In this document: positions 62,835-64,000 of the stretch, piece after piece
How the letters are laid out: each line of letters starts with the position of its first letter
Numbering within the stretch: position 1 is the first letter of the stretch
From: Methanothrix sp.
GTDB taxonomy: Archaea; Halobacteriota; Methanosarcinia; Methanotrichales; Methanotrichaceae
NCBI RefSeq assembly: GCF_016706325.1
Contig: NZ_JADJJX010000002.1
Span: 372,001-436,000 of the forward strand
Direction of reading: 5' to 3'
DNA length: 64,000 nucleotides
Made by a program: the position numbers and the translations under genes
Notes under the pieces: generated by a model
The model's database searches: none
Told to the model about the DNA's origin: nothing
What the model saw: only the letters and a program-made list of their open reading frames with translations

Positions 62835-63605
62835 ATGGCTCTGAGTGATTCAATCCGGGAGATGTTTGCCATGATCGAGCTGGAGATCAGAAGGCTCAGG
62901 CATGACCGCACTGAGATCTATACCCGGGCGGTGCAGCCCATACTCTGGCTTGGCGTCTTCGGGACGATCATGGGCCGGGTCAATGCCATACCCACAGGCG
63001 GTCTTCCCTATATCGACTACATCACCCCGGGGGTATTGCTCCAGTCCACCATATTCGTCTCTGTATTCTACGGCCTGACCATCGTCTGGGAGAGGGAGAC
63101 CGGGATTTTAAAGCGGCTTCTTGTGGCCCCGACCTCCATTTATGCTACTGTAATCGGCCGGTCGGTGGCCTCCGGGGTGCGAGCAGTGGTCCAGGCTCTG
63201 ATAATATTTCCCGTGGCCATACTGCTGGGTGTCAAGTTCATCTCCAACCCCTTCTACATAGCAGCCGCTTTTATCATCCTATTTCTGGTCTCGGGAGGAT
63301 TTGCCGCCATCTCCATCCTGGTGGCCTCCATCATGAAGACCAGGGAGAGGTTCATGGGGCTGGGCCAGGCATTGATCATGCCCCTTTTCTTTGCCAGCAA
63401 CGCCCTTTACCCCGTGGATATGATGCCTTCTGCTCTGCAGATGTTCGCTGTGCTCAATCCCCTCACCTATGCAGTGGATGCAGTAAGGGGCCTGATGATC
63501 AGTGGGGAGTTGAGCAAGCTGTCCATCGATCTCCTGGCCATACTGATCTTTGATGTGGTGGTCTTCACCCTTGCATCGCTCAGCTTCAGGAAGATTATTG
63601 AGTGA
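62835..63605 (+). CDS. ABC-2 type exporter permease
   Basis: 256 residues from ATG 62835, 5 bases after the ATPase stop. About six helices; TPGVLLQSTIFVSVFYGLTIVWERETG and NALYPVDMMPSALQMFAVLNPLTYAVDAVRG are typical ABC-2. Together with the ATPase it would export a small molecule; proximity to the importers may be meaningful but the substrate is unknown. Confidence 0.92.
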   Translation: MALSDSIREMFAMIELEIRRLRHDRTEIYTRAVQPILWLGVFGTIMGRVNAIPTGGLPYIDYITPGVLLQSTIFVSVFYGLTIVWERETGILKRLLVAPTSIYATVIGRSVASGVRAVVQALIIFPVAILLGVKFISNPFYIAAAFIILFLVSGGFAAISILVASIMKTRERFMGLGQALIMPLFFASNALYPVDMMPSALQMFAVLNPLTYAVDAVRGLMISGELSKLSIDLLAILIFDVVVFTLASLSFRKIIE

Positions 63606-63636
63606 GAAGGGGAGACTGGATGGGGAGAGGGTTCAA

Positions 63637-64000
63637 TTGACCGACGGCAAGACAGAAGCCAAGAACATCCTGATATGCGGCGCAGGGGCGATAGGATCTC
63701 TTATGGGTTATCTTCTCTCCGATCCGGCTCTTGAGGATGGGGCGGCGATCAAGAATGTGGCCCTGCTGGGAAGGATGGGGCATATGGAGAGGATCAGATC
63801 TGAGGGATTGGAGGTGGAGGCTCTCGAGGGCACAAAGCGGCTCTATTTCAAACATCTGTTCTCCAGGCTGGAGGAGCTTGAAGCCTCCGATTTCTGTCCA
63901 CAGATGCTGCTGATCTCCGTCAAGAGCTATTCTCTGAAGGGCCTCTGCGAGGAGATCGCTCGATCCGGCCTGTTGGAGGAGAGGCTGAAGGCCTCTCGCT
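63637..64000 (+). CDS. Ketopantoate reductase-like protein (PanE/ApbA family), N-terminal part
   Basis: The first about 121 residues before the window ends. The start is probably TTG 63637 after GGAGAGG. NADP loop ILICGAGAIGSLMGYLL, then VALLGRMGHMERIRSEGLEVE and a typical LLISVKSY. Such proteins reduce 2-dehydropantoate in coenzyme A synthesis, but some relatives act on other 2-keto acids. Runs off the right edge. Confidence 0.85.
   Translation, partial: MTDGKTEAKNILICGAGAIGSLMGYLLSDPALEDGAAIKNVALLGRMGHMERIRSEGLEVEALEGTKRLYFKHLFSRLEELEASDFCPQMLLISVKSYSLKGLCEEIARSGLLEERLKASR

Overview
The window reads as a chromosome segment of a methanogenic archaeon of the Methanosarcinales, most likely the Methanothrix (Methanosaeta) lineage. 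The main evidence is an adjacent hdrE-hdrD pair (membrane heterodisulfide reductase of cytochrome-containing methanogens), F420 and pterin coenzyme genes, several FmdE-domain proteins, archaeal Trm5, TATA-box promoters and an archaeal type I CRISPR-Cas system. The family assignment is inference; no rRNA or tRNA gene was recognised that would settle it.

Layout. 1-4.8 kb: a type I CRISPR-Cas locus, with cas7 (cut by the window edge) and cas8 leftward, diverging from a rightward adaptation module cas1-cas2-cas4-csa1. 5-12.8 kb (leftward): uptake system A, a Dpp-type ABC importer (binding protein, TrmO-like SAM enzyme, two permeases, fused double ATPase), then FmdE and trm5. 12.9-16.5 kb: a secreted coiled-coil protein and hdrED with a hairpin terminator. 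16.5-18.9 kb: folP-like and a CofE-cytidine deaminase fusion. 19-21.8 kb: an ABC-2 exporter and an exported membrane-anchored protein. 22.3 kb: a SABATH-type methyltransferase, unusual in archaea. 23.6-26.1 kb: znuCB-znuA-type metal uptake. 26.5-34.6 kb: a PEGA-like surface protein, a frameshifted fusion of N-carbamoylputrescine amidase and agmatine deiminase, a HerA-like ATPase and a cyclic-2,3-diphosphoglycerate synthetase-like protein. 34.9-40.6 kb (leftward): uptake system B (secreted FmdE protein, FecCD permease, ATPase, two tandem binding proteins). 41.3 kb: an NfnA-like flavoprotein. 42.6-46.9 kb: three CRISPR arrays with duplicated flanks, leaders and cas2 fossils. 47.7-52.5 kb: uptake system C (binding protein, SAM methyltransferase, SPFH protein, FecCD permease, ATPase), facing a P1B metal ATPase. 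55.3-61.6 kb: uptake system D (Dpp-type, again with a SAM methyltransferase after the binding protein), followed by another ABC-2 exporter and the start of a panE-like gene.

Two themes stand out. First, metal or cofactor traffic is very dense: four related uptake operons, a Znu system, a P-type ATPase and two exporters. In three of the four uptake operons (A, C, D) a SAM-dependent enzyme sits directly after the binding protein, and the other recurring partners are FmdE-domain proteins. I infer a methanogen system that imports, and perhaps chemically modifies, a metal chelate or tetrapyrrole-like ligand; the substrate cannot be read from sequence. Second, the three CRISPR arrays are read on the minus strand (crRNA tag ATTGAAAC, degenerate repeat at the far end). 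Their leaders carry a three-site motif at identical distances whose sequence differs between leaders but is matched within each leader. Fossil cas2 pieces of another Cas2 lineage lie upstream of two of the arrays.
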